The notes under the pieces: generated by a model
Databases searched by the model: none
Told to the model about the DNA's origin: nothing
The model's input: only the letters and a program-made list of their open reading frames with translations
NCBI GenBank assembly: GCA_016792585.1
Contig: JAEULB010000159.1
Span: 1 to 47,096, forward strand
Length of the DNA: 47,096 bases
DNA from: Rhodospirillaceae bacterium
GTDB taxonomy: Bacteria; Pseudomonadota; Alphaproteobacteria; SHVZ01
Reading direction: 5' to 3'
Shown: in pieces, positions 7,963 through 18,552 of the stretch
Position numbering within the stretch: the first letter of the stretch is position 1
Layout of the letters: each line of letters opens with the position of its first letter
Translations under genes and position numbers: made by a program

Positions 7963-9093
7963 ATGACGACTTCTTTCGCAACGTCGGAGAAGTTCTGGCC
8001 GCTGACGTTCGGGGAACGCGGCGTGCTGGTGCCGTTCACGACGCCGATGCTGGCGGCGAGCCGCATCCGCGGACCTGAGATCAAGAAGGCGGAGATCCTG
8101 GTTCCCGGCCTGTCGGGCGGTAAGGGCACCTACATCATTCCGTGGAAGTCGGTGCCGGAGATGTTCAAGCTCACGGTGCACGACCGTGCGCTGCACGAGT
8201 CGATCTGCGAAGCGCCCGACTTCAGCCCGCGCCAGATCCGGATAGCCGCGCTCGGCACCGCCCGTCTCGGCCTCGCCGGCCGCGACGCCTGCGCCGCCGC
8301 GCGTGCCCATCTGCAGCGCGACGACAGCCTCCAGGTCACCGCGCGCTTCTTCCTGACGCTCCGCGTCGTTGAGCGCATGGCGACCGACGGCGCCTCGCTG
8401 ACGCTGGCCGAGCTGACCTCGGTCGCCGGCCAGCAGAAGGCGCACAAGATTCTCTCCTCGATCGCCAAGACGCTGGGCTGGGACTTCGACACGCTCTACG
8501 ACCACCTGGAAGTCTGGTCGAAGACGGTGGCGCAGATCGGGCTAACCGAGATGCCGGCCGAGGCCCCTGCCCGCCGCCTGATCAACCGCCTGAAGCCGCT
8601 CGGCGAGCACTTCGCCGAATGGCGCAAGGGCGAGACCGAGGACCAGATGGACAGCTCCGCGGACGCCCAGCTGGCCGCGGATTTCTGCCGGGAGACCTGG
8701 CGGCTCGCGACCGAGTACGCGACCGACATCGACCTCACCGTCAAGCAGCCGGCGGAATCATTGCGCAACTGGGACGGGACCATCCGCAGCGCCGAGAAGG
8801 TCGTCCACAAGCTGCTCTGGATCCTGGACGGCTGGGAGCAGGTGGTGAAGCTCTGGGACCAGACCGCGGGGCGTCCGCGCGAAGAGCAGCGCTCGGCCCT
8901 GAGGGACGTCATCCGCCATCTGCCGATCGTCCCGCGTGACGAACTGCCCGCGACCAGTCAGGATACGTGGTCGGGCTTGGTCAACAGCCTGCGCAAGCAG
9001 ATCAAGCCCGTCAGCGGCGAGGGAGCGGCGACCATCGGCATCGACTTCGACCATATGCTCCGGCTGGAGAAGCTGAAGGGGGCGCCTCTGTGA
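7963..9093 (+). CDS. Unknown protein, first gene of a coupled pair
   Basis: 376 residues, not recognised. There is no signal peptide or membrane segment. The N-terminal 75 residues look strand-rich (FGERGVLVPFTTPML, KKAEILVPGLSGGKGTYIIPW), ending in SVPEMFKLTVHDRALHESI. The remainder to about 350 is helical and charged, with a stretch around DLTVKQPAESLRNWDGTIRSAEKVVHKLLWILDGWEQVVKLWD. No catalytic motif stands out. GC-rich third positions and unbroken length say it is a real gene. Its TGA overlaps the GTG start of the next gene (GTGA, 9090-9093), so the two are translated together and probably act together. ATG 7963 is the first in-frame start; the ribosome site is weak (cgga). Confidence 0.75.
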   Translation: MTTSFATSEKFWPLTFGERGVLVPFTTPMLAASRIRGPEIKKAEILVPGLSGGKGTYIIPWKSVPEMFKLTVHDRALHESICEAPDFSPRQIRIAALGTARLGLAGRDACAAARAHLQRDDSLQVTARFFLTLRVVERMATDGASLTLAELTSVAGQQKAHKILSSIAKTLGWDFDTLYDHLEVWSKTVAQIGLTEMPAEAPARRLINRLKPLGEHFAEWRKGETEDQMDSSADAQLAADFCRETWRLATEYATDIDLTVKQPAESLRNWDGTIRSAEKVVHKLLWILDGWEQVVKLWDQTAGRPREEQRSALRDVIRHLPIVPRDELPATSQDTWSGLVNSLRKQIKPVSGEGAATIGIDFDHMLRLEKLKGAPL

Positions 9094-10514
9094 CCGGGGC
9101 CGAGGAAAATCTCGCGGACCTCGAAGGCAAGCTTTTCGAGATCCCGGAAGCCAAGTTCGTCCAGCTCGTGGGATTCCTCGAGAAGAACCTCGAGCGCGGC
9201 GGCGACACGACGCCGTTGCGCCTGCTGCTCGCGAAGATGCGCCCGCGCATGGTCCAGGTGCGCCCGCCCCGGCGCAACACGGTCAAGCGCCAGTTCTGCC
9301 GGCCTTTCGAGGAGCTGCTCTACAACACCAAGAGCCTGGTGCCGGTCGACGGCCGCATCCCGCGCAACGCCATCGATCCGATCTACAAGCTGTTCGAGGA
9401 AGAGAGCGACAAGACCGATCTCGGCGCGATGGAGCTCGAGCTCTCGGGCATGTCGGTCGACGATCCGCTCTGCGATGCGATCGGCTCCAAGATCTGGGCG
9501 GAGGCCGCGGTCAACCTCCGCAGCGTCATGGTGCGCTCGCAGCGCGACAGCCTCAGCAAGCGCGACCTGATCGACAAGCTCAAGGGCGAGCACATCTACA
9601 AGGCCCTCGGCGACGTCGTCGATATCCTGGAGATCGCCGACATCGTCCAGTCGATGCGCAAGCAATTGCCGCCGCGCCCGATCCAGACGCTGTCGACCGG
9701 CGTGATCAAGATCATCGGCGAGCACATGGACAAGGCCATCCGGTTCGCACCGAAGAAGGCCGAGACCCTGCTGCTGGTCGCGATGGGCTGCCTGGAGAAG
9801 CCGTGGGAGATCATGGAGGCGCTGGAGAAGCTGGCGCTGGAGCAGAAGAAGTCGATCGACCCGACGCTGTCGGCGCTCGCCGTCCGGGCACTGGTCACCG
9901 GCGCCGAGCAGCGGCTCGAGACGATGCGCCTCGACCTCGAAGGCGGCGACTACAAGCCCGACTCAGAGACCCTCGCCCGCCAGATCGCCGACCTCGCCAA
10001 GACGATGCTCGGCGCCAAGTCGGCGGTGCAGTCGAGCGGCCAGGGCAAGGGCCTCGACCGCCAGCTCGACCGCGCGCGCAAGTCGCTGCGCGACATGGTG
10101 ACGGTCAACATCCTGAACGGCGCCGACCAGTCGATCGTCAGTAACCTGCTGCTGAGCGACGCCGGCGCCTTCGTCACCGGCGGCGCCGGCATCGGCAGCT
10201 GGGACCTGCCGCCGGACGAGCAGAAGCTGCGCGAGGCCGAGCAGCGGGCGGTGGCGCTCCGCCTGTGCGCCCGCTACGCCGAGGAGCTCGGGCTTGGCGG
10301 CGAGGCCGAGGAAAAGCTCTCCGTTCTGCAGGGGCAGCTGACCAGCCTCACCACGAACATGATCGAGTCGATGCACGGCCGCTTCCTGTCGACCAAGCAG
10401 CGCAACTCGGCCGAGGCCAATCTCTATGCCTCGGTCCGCCTGGTCGAGCTGCTCGCCGGACCCGACGTCGCCAACGACCTCCGCCTCAAGGGCGTCGAGG
10501 CGCTCGAAGCCTGA
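9090..10514 (+). CDS. Unknown all-helical protein, second gene of a coupled pair
   Basis: 474 residues, not recognised. No signal peptide or membrane helix. The sequence reads as almost wholly helical: LADLEGKLFEIPEAKFVQL at the start, a segment RPFEELLYNTKSLVPVDGRIP near 65-85, then long amphipathic helices such as EIMEALEKLALEQKKSIDP and RQLDRARKSLRDMVTVNILNG, followed by a Gly/Ala loop (DAGAFVTGGAGIGSW) and a closing helical part. Such content suits a scaffold or oligomer more than an enzyme, but this is inference. GTG at 9090 is taken as start because it overlaps the preceding stop and gives translational coupling; the frame is open somewhat further upstream within the previous gene. Confidence 0.75.
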   Translation: MTGAEENLADLEGKLFEIPEAKFVQLVGFLEKNLERGGDTTPLRLLLAKMRPRMVQVRPPRRNTVKRQFCRPFEELLYNTKSLVPVDGRIPRNAIDPIYKLFEEESDKTDLGAMELELSGMSVDDPLCDAIGSKIWAEAAVNLRSVMVRSQRDSLSKRDLIDKLKGEHIYKALGDVVDILEIADIVQSMRKQLPPRPIQTLSTGVIKIIGEHMDKAIRFAPKKAETLLLVAMGCLEKPWEIMEALEKLALEQKKSIDPTLSALAVRALVTGAEQRLETMRLDLEGGDYKPDSETLARQIADLAKTMLGAKSAVQSSGQGKGLDRQLDRARKSLRDMVTVNILNGADQSIVSNLLLSDAGAFVTGGAGIGSWDLPPDEQKLREAEQRAVALRLCARYAEELGLGGEAEEKLSVLQGQLTSLTTNMIESMHGRFLSTKQRNSAEANLYASVRLVELLAGPDVANDLRLKGVEALEA

Positions 10515-10585
10515 CGTCGTTTCGCCGCGTCGTCGGCGCCGTCCCAAATCATCCCGTCTTCGATAGACTTCTGTCCGCATGCCGC

Positions 10586-10592
10586 GGGAGGG
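10586..10592 (+). promoter_or_regulatory. Shine-Dalgarno that fixes the amidohydrolase start
   Basis: gggaggg sits seven bases before ATG 10600. The upstream in-frame ATG at 10579 has no such site and would add only MPREGKQ, part of which is encoded by the site itself. Confidence 0.75.
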
Positions 10593-10599
10593 AAAGCAG

Positions 10600-11844
10600 A
10601 TGAAGAGCCTCTATATCGGCGGCCTCGTCTTCGACGGCCGCGCCGAACCGAAGGAAGGCCTCGGCGTGGTGGTCGAGGATGGCAAGATCGCCAGGATCGC
10701 CCCGGCCGGCGAGTTCTCGGGCTTCTCCGGCACGCGCATCGACACGTCCGGCTGCACGCTGATGCCGGGTCTGATCGACTGCCACGTGCATCTGGTGCTT
10801 CCCGGCGAGCCCAGCGTGATGGCGAGCATCCGCTCGCATTCGGTGCAGGACACGGTGATGCGCGGGCTCGAGCTGGCGCAGTCGACCTTGCGCGGCGGCT
10901 TCACCGCGGTCCGCGACCTGGGCGGCCGCGACTACATCGAGATCTCGATCCGCGAGACGATCAACGCCGGCTTCCAGCTCGGCCCCACGATCCACTGCGC
11001 CGGCAAGGTCATCTGCATGACCGGCGGGCATGGCTGGTTCCTCGGCCGCGAAGCCGACGGCCCGCTCGACGTGGTCAAGGCGGTGCGCGAGAACATCAAG
11101 GCCGGCGCCGACCACATCAAGTTCATCGCGACCGGCGGCGTTGCCACGCCCAACGTCGATCCGATGCTGGCGCAGCTTACCCTGGAAGAAATCTCGGCGG
11201 GCATCGCCGAGGCCCAGCGTTTCGGACGAAAGTCGACGGCGCATGCGCAGGGCGCGCCGGGCATCCTGAATGCGGTCCGCGGCGGCATCCACTCGATCGA
11301 GCACGGCTTCCAGATCACCGACGAGGTGATGGCCGAGATGATCAAGCGGAACGTCTACCTGGTCGCGACCCTCGCGGCGCTCGACCGCACGCTCTCGAAG
11401 CCCGGCGCGCTTCCCTACTACATCCTCGACAAGGGCCAGCGCTTCTACGAGATGCACCGGCAGTCGACGCTGAAGTTCTACAAGGCCGGCGGCAAGCTGG
11501 CGCTCGGCACCGATGCGGGCACGCCGTTCAACTATCACGGCGAGAACGCGCAGGAGCTGAAGCTGCTGGTCGATCTCGGCATATCCCCGATCGACGCGAT
11601 CCGCGCCGGCACCGGCAATGCCGCCGACCTGATCGGCTTCACCGACCGCGGCTATGTGAAAGAGGGTTACTGGGCCGACCTTCTGCTGGTGAAGGGCAAC
11701 CCTGCGAAGGACATCGCCGCCGCCGCCGACCGCGCCAATCACCGTCAGGTGCTGAAGAGCGGCATCGACGTGCATGCCACCCTCGGCCCGCCGCTCAAGC
11801 CGCAGGCGCCCCGCTTCCCGCAGCTTGCGCCCCCTACGTTCTAG
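10600..11844 (+). CDS. Amidohydrolase-superfamily protein, imidazolonepropionase/prolidase-like
   Basis: 414 residues: a short beta-sandwich wrap and a TIM-barrel metal-dependent hydrolase. Likely metal and catalytic residues are visible: H62 and H64 (LIDCHVHL), K174 (ADHIKFIATGG, the position that is carbamylated in binuclear members), H215 (STAHAQG), H235 (SIEHG) and D305 (LGTDAGTP). This pattern fits the subgroup that includes Xaa-Pro and Xaa-Arg/Lys dipeptidases and carboxypeptidases, usually annotated as imidazolonepropionase-like; the Hut pathway genes are absent, so a histidine-degradation role is not supported. No signal peptide. It converges on a small membrane-protein gene with a shared CTAG. 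Confidence 0.92.
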   Translation: MKSLYIGGLVFDGRAEPKEGLGVVVEDGKIARIAPAGEFSGFSGTRIDTSGCTLMPGLIDCHVHLVLPGEPSVMASIRSHSVQDTVMRGLELAQSTLRGGFTAVRDLGGRDYIEISIRETINAGFQLGPTIHCAGKVICMTGGHGWFLGREADGPLDVVKAVRENIKAGADHIKFIATGGVATPNVDPMLAQLTLEEISAGIAEAQRFGRKSTAHAQGAPGILNAVRGGIHSIEHGFQITDEVMAEMIKRNVYLVATLAALDRTLSKPGALPYYILDKGQRFYEMHRQSTLKFYKAGGKLALGTDAGTPFNYHGENAQELKLLVDLGISPIDAIRAGTGNAADLIGFTDRGYVKEGYWADLLLVKGNPAKDIAAAADRANHRQVLKSGIDVHATLGPPLKPQAPRFPQLAPPTF

Positions 11845-12107
11845 GCGGCGTTCTCGGCGAGGATCGGGCAGCCGCCGTTTCCGGACGATGGCTGATACGC
11901 CATCACCTGGGTCACGACGTCGATGCCGGTGAAGTAGCGGCAGACCAGCGAGGGCTGCTGCGACTTGCCCAGGTCGTTGCCCTTTACGACATAGGTGTCG
12001 CCGGGGGTGACCTTGGTCTCCCACACCAGCAGGCGCTGGTTGGTGGAAACCAGGAACACGGCGGCGATCGCCGCGGCGACCGCCAGGATGACTAGCCGTC
12101 CGAGCAT
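11841..12107 (-). CDS. Small membrane-anchored or exported protein, unknown
   Basis: 88 residues. Residues 1-20 (MLGRLVILAVAAAIAAVFLV) form a hydrophobic segment that is a membrane anchor or uncleaved signal; the outer part (WETKVTPGDTYVVKGNDLGKS, then two Cys in LVCRYFTG and NGGCPI) looks like a small periplasmic domain with a possible disulfide. No known family is recognised. The ATG at 12107 has gaggaga just upstream on the minus strand; longer readings into the divergent reductase gene lack a site. The stop overlaps the convergent amidohydrolase stop. Confidence 0.75.
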   Translation of the reverse strand: MLGRLVILAVAAAIAAVFLVSTNQRLLVWETKVTPGDTYVVKGNDLGKSQQPSLVCRYFTGIDVVTQVMAYQPSSGNGGCPILAENAA

Positions 12108-12164
12108 GACGCATCTCCTCTGTCGGCACGAACGCCGGACCGTGCTACCCGTTGCGTGACCAAA

Positions 12165-12170
12165 AAGGAG
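12165..12170 (+). promoter_or_regulatory. Shine-Dalgarno that favours GTG 12177
   Basis: aaggag lies six bases before GTG 12177, whereas the upstream in-frame GTG 12156 has no site. Homologues start right at the KRIAYGAFG strand, which agrees. Confidence 0.65.
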
Positions 12171-12176
12171 CGCAAG

Positions 12177-13166
12177 GTGAAGCGGATAGCCTATGGCGCG
12201 TTCGGCGACCCGGCGGAGGTCTGCCGCATCGAGGACGTGCCTGATCCGGCGACGCCCGGTCCAGGCGAGGCGCTGGTCGAGGTCATCGCCTTCCCGATCA
12301 ATCCTTCGGACCTGCTCCGGATCGAAGGGAAGCATCGGTTCCGCCCGACCTTCCCCGCGCAGCCCGGCAGCGAGTCCGTAGCGCGCGTGCTCGCCGTCGG
12401 TGCGTCAGTGACCTCGGTGAAGCCCGGCGACGTCGTGGTGCCGACGGTCGGCGAGAGCTGGGTGCAGCGCCGGACGCTTCCTGTCTCCTCGCTTCTCTCC
12501 GTCGACCCGAAGGCCGATCCGCACCAGCTCTCGGTGCTGCGCGGCCTGCCCGGCACCGCCTGGTACATGCTGGAGGATCACGGGCCGCGCGAGCCGGGCG
12601 GCTGGGTGCTGCAAACGGCGGCGAATTCCGGCGTCGGCCTCTCGCTCGCGATGCTGGCGCGCGACCGCGGCCTGAAGACGGTGAACATCGTCCGGCGCAG
12701 AGACGCGATGGATGCGGTGAAGCGCGCCGGCGGCGACGTCGTGCTGCTGGACGAGCCGCACGCGACGCTGGCCGAGCGCGTGCTGGCGGCGACCGGCGGC
12801 GAGCGGCCGAAGGCGTGCTTCGATGCGGTCGCCGGCCCGATCACGCGCGCGATCGCCGGCTGCCTCGCCGATCATGCACCGATCGCCGTCTACGGCGTGC
12901 TGTCGGGGAAACCCTGCGAGGTCACGCCGCAGCAGCTGATCTTCCACGGCATCTCGATGATCGGGTATTCGCTGCCGGCATCGATCGCCAGGCGCACGCC
13001 CGAGGTGGTGCAGCGCGACTACATGGCACTCTCCCGCTTGGTCGCGGCAGGCAGGCTCGCGGTGCCGATCCTCGCCACATACCCGCTGGCGGCGATCGCG
13101 ACCGCTCTCCGGCATGCGGCGCAAGGCGGCCGCGACGGAAAGATCCTGGTTCTGGCGAACGCCTAG
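12177..13166 (+). CDS. Medium-chain reductase, MECR/ETR1-like quinone or enoyl-thioester reductase
   Basis: 329 residues with an N-terminal GroES-like domain (FPINPSDLLRIEGKH, PGSESVARVLAVG) and a Rossmann domain with the NADPH-binding QTAANSGVGLSLAMLARDRG. The latter is the wording typical of the MECR/ETR1 branch of zinc-independent medium-chain reductases, which reduce 2-enoyl thioesters or quinones with NADPH. No structural-zinc cysteine cluster is present. RRRDAMDAVKRAGGDVVLLDE follows as the second nucleotide-binding segment. Substrate is not determinable here. It is divergent from the small membrane protein (69 bases between starts) and shares a CTAG stop overlap with the convergent glycosyltransferase gene. 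Confidence 0.9.
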   Translation: MKRIAYGAFGDPAEVCRIEDVPDPATPGPGEALVEVIAFPINPSDLLRIEGKHRFRPTFPAQPGSESVARVLAVGASVTSVKPGDVVVPTVGESWVQRRTLPVSSLLSVDPKADPHQLSVLRGLPGTAWYMLEDHGPREPGGWVLQTAANSGVGLSLAMLARDRGLKTVNIVRRRDAMDAVKRAGGDVVLLDEPHATLAERVLAATGGERPKACFDAVAGPITRAIAGCLADHAPIAVYGVLSGKPCEVTPQQLIFHGISMIGYSLPASIARRTPEVVQRDYMALSRLVAAGRLAVPILATYPLAAIATALRHAAQGGRDGKILVLANA

Positions 13167-13975
13167 GCCAGGCGCCGCGCGACCTCGTCGGCGGCGAGGC
13201 GCGCGAGATCGCCCGTCGCGAGCACCTCGGCGAAGGGACCGGCGGGCGCCCAGACCTTCGGATCGGTCGGCCCGAACAGGGCCAGCGTCGGACACAGATA
13301 GCTCGCGAGATGGCTGACGCCGGAGTCGTTGCCGACAAAGGCGCGGGCGGCCGCCAGCGTCGCTGCGACCTTCCGGAGCGGCCAGTCCTTCCCCACCGGC
13401 AATCCTTCGAAATGCGAGGCGAGATCGTCTTCGGCCGGTCCGAGCAGCACCAGCGGCGACGTGGCGCGGCGCGCAAGATCGGCGAAGCGGTCGGCACCCC
13501 AGCACTTCGGCTTGCCGCCGCTGCCCGGATGCACGACGAGGTCGTGGCGGACGCCGCCGATCTCGGGCGCGATCAGCGCGCGCACCGCCTCGGCGTCGAT
13601 CCCGGTGCCACCGACCGCGGCCAGAAGCCGCTGCGCCGCATGCTCGCCGCCCTCGCCGGGCTTCATCGGCGGTACATGCGTTGCGGCGATGCCCGCGCGC
13701 GCGATCACCTCAGCGATGTCCGGCTTGCCGAGCATGACGACGACGCGATCGAAGCCACGGACATCCTCGGGGCAGTCGCCGGAGAACAGCGCGCGCCACC
13801 ATGCGGACTCGACATCCTCGATCTCGACCGCGCCGCGCGGCGGAAGGAAAGCCCAGGAGGCGCGCACGCCGAGCACGGTCACGCGCTCGCCCTGCGCGAC
13901 CAGATGGGCCAGTGCCGGCAAGGTCAGCACCGCATCGCCGAGCGCGCCGAGGCGGATGACGAGCGTTCGCGTCAC
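13163..13975 (-). CDS. Glycosyltransferase family 9 (heptosyltransferase-like)
   Basis: 270 residues. N-terminal RTLVIRLGALGDAVLTLPAL is the GT9/ADP-heptose-transferase start, where the GALGD loop holds the catalytic Asp. The C-terminal domain has HPGSGGKPKCWGADRFADL, VLLGPAEDD and the sugar-nucleotide motif FVGNDSGVSHLASYL, then ALFGPTDPKVWAP. It is shorter than Escherichia coli WaaC/WaaF (about 320-350). GT9 enzymes add heptose to the lipopolysaccharide inner core; whether this one uses heptose is inferred. It is the last gene of the tpiA-to-GT9 operon, 16 bases after eda, with the Kdo-forming kdsA two genes upstream, which fits an envelope role. Confidence 0.9.
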   Translation of the reverse strand: MTRTLVIRLGALGDAVLTLPALAHLVAQGERVTVLGVRASWAFLPPRGAVEIEDVESAWWRALFSGDCPEDVRGFDRVVVMLGKPDIAEVIARAGIAATHVPPMKPGEGGEHAAQRLLAAVGGTGIDAEAVRALIAPEIGGVRHDLVVHPGSGGKPKCWGADRFADLARRATSPLVLLGPAEDDLASHFEGLPVGKDWPLRKVAATLAAARAFVGNDSGVSHLASYLCPTLALFGPTDPKVWAPAGPFAEVLATGDLARLAADEVARRLA

Positions 13976-13991
13976 GACGGAGGGAAAATCG

Positions 13992-14602
13992 TCAGCTTGC
14001 CGCCTGCTTCGCGAGCTTGGTGACGCCGGCCCAGTCGCCTGACTTCACCAGGTTCGCCGGCATCATCCAGGTTCCGCCGGCTGCGACCACGTTCGGCAGC
14101 GCCAGGTAGTCGCGGAAGTCGTCCATCGCGAGGCCGCCGGTCGGGCAGAAGGCGACGTCGGCGAAGACCGGCTCGAAGTTCTTGAGCGCGCCGATGCCGC
14201 CGGCCGCCTTGCAGGGAAAGAACTTCAGCGTCGTGTAGCCCCATTCGCGCGCCGCCATCACCTCCGACGGCGTGATCGCGCTCGGGAGGTAAGCGAGGCC
14301 GCTTCCCTTCCCCGCCTCGGCGAGCCGCTCGGTCAGGCCGGGGCTGACGGCAAAGACCGCGCCGGCGTCGCGCGCCGCCTTGAACTCTTCCGGCTTCGTC
14401 AGCGTCCCGACGCCGACCACGGCCTTCGGCAACGCCTTGGCGATCGCCTCGACCGCCTTGAGAGCTTCCTTGGTGCGGAGCGTGACCTCGAGCATCGAGA
14501 GCCCTCCCTCGACCAGCGCCTTGGCGAGATCGACGCCCCGGCCAATGTCGGTCACGGTCATCACCGGGATGACCCGCGCCGACTTCAGCATGTCGCGGAC
14601 GC

Positions 14603-14606
<4 letters not shown>
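13992..14606 (-). CDS. eda: KDPG/KHG aldolase (2-dehydro-3-deoxyphosphogluconate aldolase)
   Basis: 204 residues, class I aldolase that splits KDPG to pyruvate and glyceraldehyde 3-phosphate in the Entner-Doudoroff route. Seen: ARVIPVMTV, the Glu-containing LEVTLRT, VGVGTL, AVSPG, the Schiff-base Lys in [11 protein letters not shown], and the phosphate-binding CPTGG. Its ATG overlaps the kdsA stop (ATGA, 14603-14606), so it is translationally coupled. In many alphaproteobacteria the gene after kdsA is eno; here eda takes that place. Other Entner-Doudoroff genes (edd, zwf) are not in the window. Family certain, substrate KDPG likely, though relatives accept other 2-keto-3-deoxy sugar acids. 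Confidence 0.93.
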
Positions 14607-17446
<2,840 letters not shown>

Positions 17447-17528
17447 CGGGTTCCGGACCTTTCAGGACGGCGGGTTTTAGCGCCGAACCGCGGCCGACGC
17501 CAGCGGCGGATTGTCGTCATATGGGGTG

Positions 17529-17553
17529 GAGGGGCCGGATCGCGAGGCCCCTC
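17529..17553 (-). terminator. Hairpin just after tpiA, no U-tract
   Basis: Perfect 8-bp arms, gaggggcc (17529-17536) and ggcccctc (17546-17553), with a 9-base loop, starting seven bases past the tpiA stop on the minus strand. There is no run of T, so it may be an mRNA 3'-end or partial terminator within the tpiA-secG interval instead of a full terminator. Confidence 0.4.
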
Positions 17554-17559
17554 GCCCGG

Positions 17560-18297
17560 CTACCGCGCCGAGCAGATGGTCCAGAACTCTTCCGACTTCA
17601 GGCTGGCGCCGCCGACCAGCGCCCCGTCGACGCCGTCGATCGAGAGGATCTCGCGCGCATTGTCCGCCTTGACCGAGCCGCCATAGAGGATCTGGACACC
17701 GTCGAGCTTCCCGAAGCGGCGCTGCAGCTGGACGATGATGTGGCGGTGCATGGCGCCGATCACCTCGGCCTTGGCGGTGCGGCCGGAACCGATTGCCCAA
17801 ACCGGCTCGTAGGCCACGACCCAGCGGGCCGGCCGCTTTTCGGGAAGCGAGCCCTGAAGCTGCCTGGCCACCACGTCCTTGGCCCGGCCGCCGTCATGCT
17901 CCTCCAGCGTCTCGCCGACGCAGACGATCGTGGTGAGGCCAGCCGCCTCGGCGGCCTCGACCTTGGCGCGGACCAGCGCGTCGCTCTCGCCATGCCCGGC
18001 GCGGCGCTCGGAATGCCCGAGGATCACCCAGGTGGCGCCGACTTCCTTGATCATCCCGGGCGAGATGTCGCCGGTGAAGGCGCCGGATTCCTTAGGCGCG
18101 CAGTCCTGCGCGCCGAGCCCCACGCCCGAGCCGATCAGCTTCGACTGGACCCGCTCGATGATCGTGAACGGCGGGCAGACCACGACCTCCCGCCCCTTGC
18201 CCAGGTTCCCCTTGGCCTTGGCGGCGACCCCGGCCGCCAGCAGCGTGCCGTCGGCCTTTAGGCCGTTCATCTTCCAGTTACCGACGATCAGGGGCAC
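17560..18297 (-). CDS. tpiA: Triosephosphate isomerase
   Basis: 245 residues, standard TIM barrel that interconverts dihydroxyacetone phosphate and glyceraldehyde 3-phosphate. The complete active site is visible: N7 and K9 in GNWKMN, H95 in VILGHSERR, and E164 in VAYEPVWAIG with the flexible loop 6. The phosphate-binding LYGGSVK and GALVGGASL follow. First gene of the leftward operon, with its promoter in the 255 bases shared with the divergent foldase gene. Confidence 0.98.
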   Translation of the reverse strand: MPLIVGNWKMNGLKADGTLLAAGVAAKAKGNLGKGREVVVCPPFTIIERVQSKLIGSGVGLGAQDCAPKESGAFTGDISPGMIKEVGATWVILGHSERRAGHGESDALVRAKVEAAEAAGLTTIVCVGETLEEHDGGRAKDVVARQLQGSLPEKRPARWVVAYEPVWAIGSGRTAKAEVIGAMHRHIIVQLQRRFGKLDGVQILYGGSVKADNAREILSIDGVDGALVGGASLKSEEFWTICSAR

Positions 18298-18378
18298 CGG
18301 GCGTTCCTCCGCAAGGCGTCAGTTTTCTTGGCTCCGTACCACGCGCCCTCAATACGGTCGAGCCTACCAGCCATATGA

Positions 18379-18401
18379 ATGGTATTTTATTTAAAATCCA
18401 T
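18379..18401. promoter_or_regulatory. AT-rich inverted repeat between tpiA and the foldase gene
   Basis: atgg-t-atttta (18379-18389) pairs with taaaatccat (18392-18401): ten base pairs with one bulged T and a two-base loop. It stands out because the surroundings are very GC-rich. Location in a divergent intergenic region suggests a promoter core or operator; which protein would bind is unknown. Confidence 0.45.
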
Positions 18402-18552
18402 CAAATAGGATGGCAAGAGACATGGAGACGGCCATGGGCGGCCGATTTCTCGTTTCCCCTCCCCATTCCAGCCGCCTAGAATGCGTCCCCAAGGGGCCGG
18501 GGCTCAGTCGAGCGCCCGGCGCTTTCGTTTTTCCGTCACGGTCAAAGGCTCC

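Noticed and set aside
7819..8505. Leftward frame across the start of the first unknown gene
   Set aside because: Arg/Gly-rich shadow; it has no ribosome site and crosses the AT-rich gap without coding character.
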